This document shows, in pieces, positions 3,536-5,649 of a DNA stretch of 5,649 nt. The notes under the pieces are model-generated. The model did not search any database. It was not told the origin of the DNA and worked only from the letters and a program-made list of their open reading frames with translations. The stretch comes from Clostridiales bacterium (GTDB taxonomy: Bacteria > Bacillota > Clostridia > Christensenellales > Aristaeellaceae), in NCBI GenBank assembly GCA_004557805.1, contig SFFS01000166.1:1-5649 (forward strand), given 5' to 3'. The translations under genes were made by a program, and so were the position numbers. Position 1 is the first letter of the stretch. Every line of letters begins with the position of its first letter.

Positions 3536-5649
3536 TTACAGATATTTTCCCGTTATGCTGCTTTCGCTTTTTCGGATTTCCTCGGGCGTTCCGCTTGCCA
3601 CGATCCGCCCGCCTGCGTCTCCGCCGCCGGGACCCATGTCGATAATATAATCTGCGTTGCGAATGACGTCGAGATCGTGTTCGATAACGACGACGGTTGC
3701 GCCGTTGTCAATAAGCGTTTGAAATACTCCGAGCAATACCTGAACGTCGAGCGGATGCAGCCCAATGGAGGGCTCGTCGAACACAAACACGGAATCCGTC
3801 TGTGTTCTGCCGATTTCACTTGCCAATTTGAGCCGCTGCGCCTCGCCGCCCGAAAGGCCCGGCGTTTCTTCGCCGAGCGTGAGATACCCCAGTCCGAGCT
3901 GCCGCAGAATATCCAGCTTCTGGCTGACGGATTTCATATCCCGGCAGAAGTTGATTGCAGAGTTCACGTCCATATCCATCAGTTCGGGAAGTGAAATGCC
4001 TGCGCCGTCTTTGTTGGCGAGTCTTACATCGTAAGCCGTTCTTGCATAGCGCGAGCCGCGGCAGTCGGGGCACGGAATATCTACATCCGGCAAAAACTGC
4101 ACGTCAAGGCTTACGACGCCCGTGCCGTCGCAGCCGGGGCAGCGCAGAGAGCCGGTGTTGTAGGAAAAATCGCTCGCATTATAGCCCTTTTCCTTTGCGT
4201 CGGACGACTTTGCATATAACTTGCGCAGTTCGTCATGCACGCCCGCATAGGTGGCAACCGTGGAGCGGACATTGATTCCGATGGGCGTTGCGTCGATCAG
4301 CTTGACATGCGCGATTCCGTCGGCGCGGATTTCACGGATATGTGCGGGAAGTTCCCTGCCGGCAATCCTCGCTTCAAGCGCGGGGACAAGACTTTCAAGA
4401 ACCATGGTCGTCTTGCCGGAACCCGATACGCCCGTGACAACGGTCAGCCGGCCTTTCGGAATATCGGCTTCAAGCGGTTTGACGGTATGGATCTGCGCGG
4501 TGGAAAGGCGAATCCTGCCATTTTCAAAAACGCTGTCGGGCTCGGCACGCTGACGCATGATTGTCTCGGCTTTGCCGGACAGGAACGGCCCGATCTGGGA
4601 AGCGGAGCTTCCTTCAATCGTGGGAATCGCTCCCTCGGCAATGACATGACCGCCCCCGGCTCCCGCTTCGGGCCCCATTTCGATGATCCAGTCGGCTTCT
4701 TTCAGAATCTGCGTGTCGTGATCGACCAGAATGACGGAGTTGCCGTCTGCGACAAGATCATGCATCACCCCGGTCAGCCCCACGATGTTTGAAGGATGCA
4801 GACCGATGGACGGCTCGTCCAGCACATAGAGAACGCCTGTGGTACGGTTGCGCACGGCGCGGGCAAGCTGCATCCGCTGACGCTCGCCGGTGGAAAGGGT
4901 CGCGGCAGAGCGGTCAAGCGTCAGATAGCCCAGCCCCAAATCCATCAGCCGTTTGGCGGTGCTTTGAAACGCCTCGCAAATGCTCTCGGCCATCGGATGC
5001 ATTTCTTCCGGCAGGCTGTCAGGCACGCCCTGCACCCAATCGACAAGTTCGGACAGCGTCATGGCGCAGGCTTCGTCCAGAGAAATGCCGCGCAGTTTCG
5101 GCGCACGCGCCGCATCGGACAGGCGTGTGCCGCGGCAGTCAGGGCAAACTTCTTCTTTCAGGAATCTCTCCACGCGCTTCATGCCCTTTTCATCCTTGAC
5201 CTTGGAAAGGGCGTTTTCCACGGTGTAGACGGCGTTAAAATAGGTGAAATCCAGTTCGCCCGCCTGATTCGAGCCTTTTGCATGATAAAAAATGTGTTTT
5301 TTCTCCGCAGGGCCGTGATAGACGATCTCTTTTTCCCGCGCGGTCAGGTCGCGGAACGGCACATCGGTACGCACGCCCATCTCCCGGCAGACGTCGGTCA
5401 TCAGTGACCACATCAGGCTGTTCCAGGGGGCGACTGCGCCCTCGTCAATGGTGAGCGAATCGTCGGGAACAAGCGAGTCCATATCGACCGTGCGGACGGT
5501 TCCGGTGCCGCCGCAGGTTTTGCAGGCGCCTTGCGAATTGAAAGCAAGTTCTTCGGCGGACGGCGCGTAAAAATGTGCGCCGCACTCCGGGCAGATCAGC
5601 TCCTTTCCTGCTGCGACGAGCAGCGACGGAGCGAGATAATGCCCGTTCG
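3536..5649 (-). CDS. uvrA: UvrA-family ABC ATPase, probable paralogue (N-terminus beyond right edge)
   Basis: The visible part is 703 residues, numbered here from the codon at 5647. It has the UvrA plan: zinc-finger cysteines CPEC (19-22) and CKTC (42-45); a further CPDC (168-171); first-ATPase signature LSTGE (251-255), Walker B VLYVLDEPSIGLHP (272-285) and switch histidine 310. The second ATPase has Walker A GVSGSGKTT (406-414), a zinc finger with cysteines 503, 506, 526 and 529, signature LSGGE (598-602), Walker B VFVFDEPS (620-627) and histidine 657. The frame continues upstream of the internal ATG at 5482, so that ATG is not the start. Canonical UvrA recognises DNA damage and loads UvrB. 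Here the first signature is LSTGE instead of LSGGE, and SPIGR is replaced by TPIGI (399-403 in ATPLINKER order, residues A-T-P-I-G-I at 453-458). This suggests a UvrA-like paralogue, some of which are linked to drug tolerance. The stop is TAA. Housekeeping UvrA remains possible. Confidence 0.85.
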   Translation of the reverse strand, partial: NGHYLAPSLLVAAGKELICPECGAHFYAPSAEELAFNSQGACKTCGGTGTVRTVDMDSLVPDDSLTIDEGAVAPWNSLMWSLMTDVCREMGVRTDVPFRDLTAREKEIVYHGPAEKKHIFYHAKGSNQAGELDFTYFNAVYTVENALSKVKDEKGMKRVERFLKEEVCPDCRGTRLSDAARAPKLRGISLDEACAMTLSELVDWVQGVPDSLPEEMHPMAESICEAFQSTAKRLMDLGLGYLTLDRSAATLSTGERQRMQLARAVRNRTTGVLYVLDEPSIGLHPSNIVGLTGVMHDLVADGNSVILVDHDTQILKEADWIIEMGPEAGAGGGHVIAEGAIPTIEGSSASQIGPFLSGKAETIMRQRAEPDSVFENGRIRLSTAQIHTVKPLEADIPKGRLTVVTGVSGSGKTTMVLESLVPALEARIAGRELPAHIREIRADGIAHVKLIDATPIGINVRSTVATYAGVHDELRKLYAKSSDAKEKGYNASDFSYNTGSLRCPGCDGTGVVSLDVQFLPDVDIPCPDCRGSRYARTAYDVRLANKDGAGISLPELMDMDVNSAINFCRDMKSVSQKLDILRQLGLGYLTLGEETPGLSGGEAQRLKLASEIGRTQTDSVFVFDEPSIGLHPLDVQVLLGVFQTLIDNGATVVVIEHDLDVIRNADYIIDMGPGGGDAGGRIVASGTPEEIRKSESSITGKYL

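Noticed and set aside
3488..3548. A minus-strand protein-like string (ending VERLSSKGAQE) overlapping the UvrA-like stop in another frame
   Set aside because: It is only about 20 codons long, has a stop codon just upstream and no start codon. It could be a gene remnant but cannot be supported.
3314..3994. A plus-strand open frame of 226 codons covering the end of the UvrA-like gene
   Set aside because: It lies mostly antisense to the second ATPase domain with its signature and Walker B motifs, and its product shows no recognisable family.
5480..5482. ATG at 5482 as the start of the UvrA-like gene
   Set aside because: The frame is open for 55 more codons to the window edge, and those codons encode the first zinc-finger cysteine pairs. 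The real start lies outside the window.

Overview
The window looks like chromosomal DNA from a moderately GC-rich, Gram-positive-type bacterium. A Clostridia-like member of the Bacillota is my best guess. The grounds are purine-rich Shine-Dalgarno sites, sigma-70/SigA-type promoters in AT-rich islands, an EpsG-family protein, a TetR plus ATC-hydrolase-family pair, and a UvrA-like protein with an atypical signature motif. This is inference from gene content; no rRNA or other taxonomic marker is present. I see no tRNA, CRISPR array, insertion sequence or phage gene.

Layout, left to right. (1) Positions 1-1750, minus strand: a cell-surface polysaccharide unit. A complete EpsG/Wzy-like membrane protein (485-1750) is followed after 23 bases by the start of a MurJ/MviN-family flippase, which runs off the left edge (1-461). 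A promoter with an extended -10 at 1800-1829 fits transcription of both. (2) Positions 1751-2046: a divergent intergenic region. It holds that promoter, a GC-rich hairpin and a 12-bp palindrome of unknown role, and then a perfect-consensus promoter (TTGACA, 17 bases, TATAAT) facing right. Two abutting 15-bp inverted repeats overlap the -10 and start region of this second promoter. (3) Positions 2047-3307, plus strand: a GTG-started TetR-family repressor overlapping by 11 bases an ATC-hydrolase-family gene. The second gene carries an in-frame TAG at codon 140 of 210, yet the frame beyond it is open and still encodes the cysteine-rich end of the family. (4) Positions 3308-3535: a convergent intergenic region with a long imperfect hairpin that is probably a two-way terminator. 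(5) Positions 3536-5649, minus strand: most of a UvrA-family ATPase, cut at its N-terminus by the right edge.

Working picture. The left unit probably polymerises and exports an envelope polysaccharide. The middle unit is a self-contained, probably autorepressed regulator-enzyme pair. The UvrA-like gene converges on it and need not be functionally linked. The points most worth checking are the lone amber codon in the hydrolase gene and the tandem operator on a consensus promoter.
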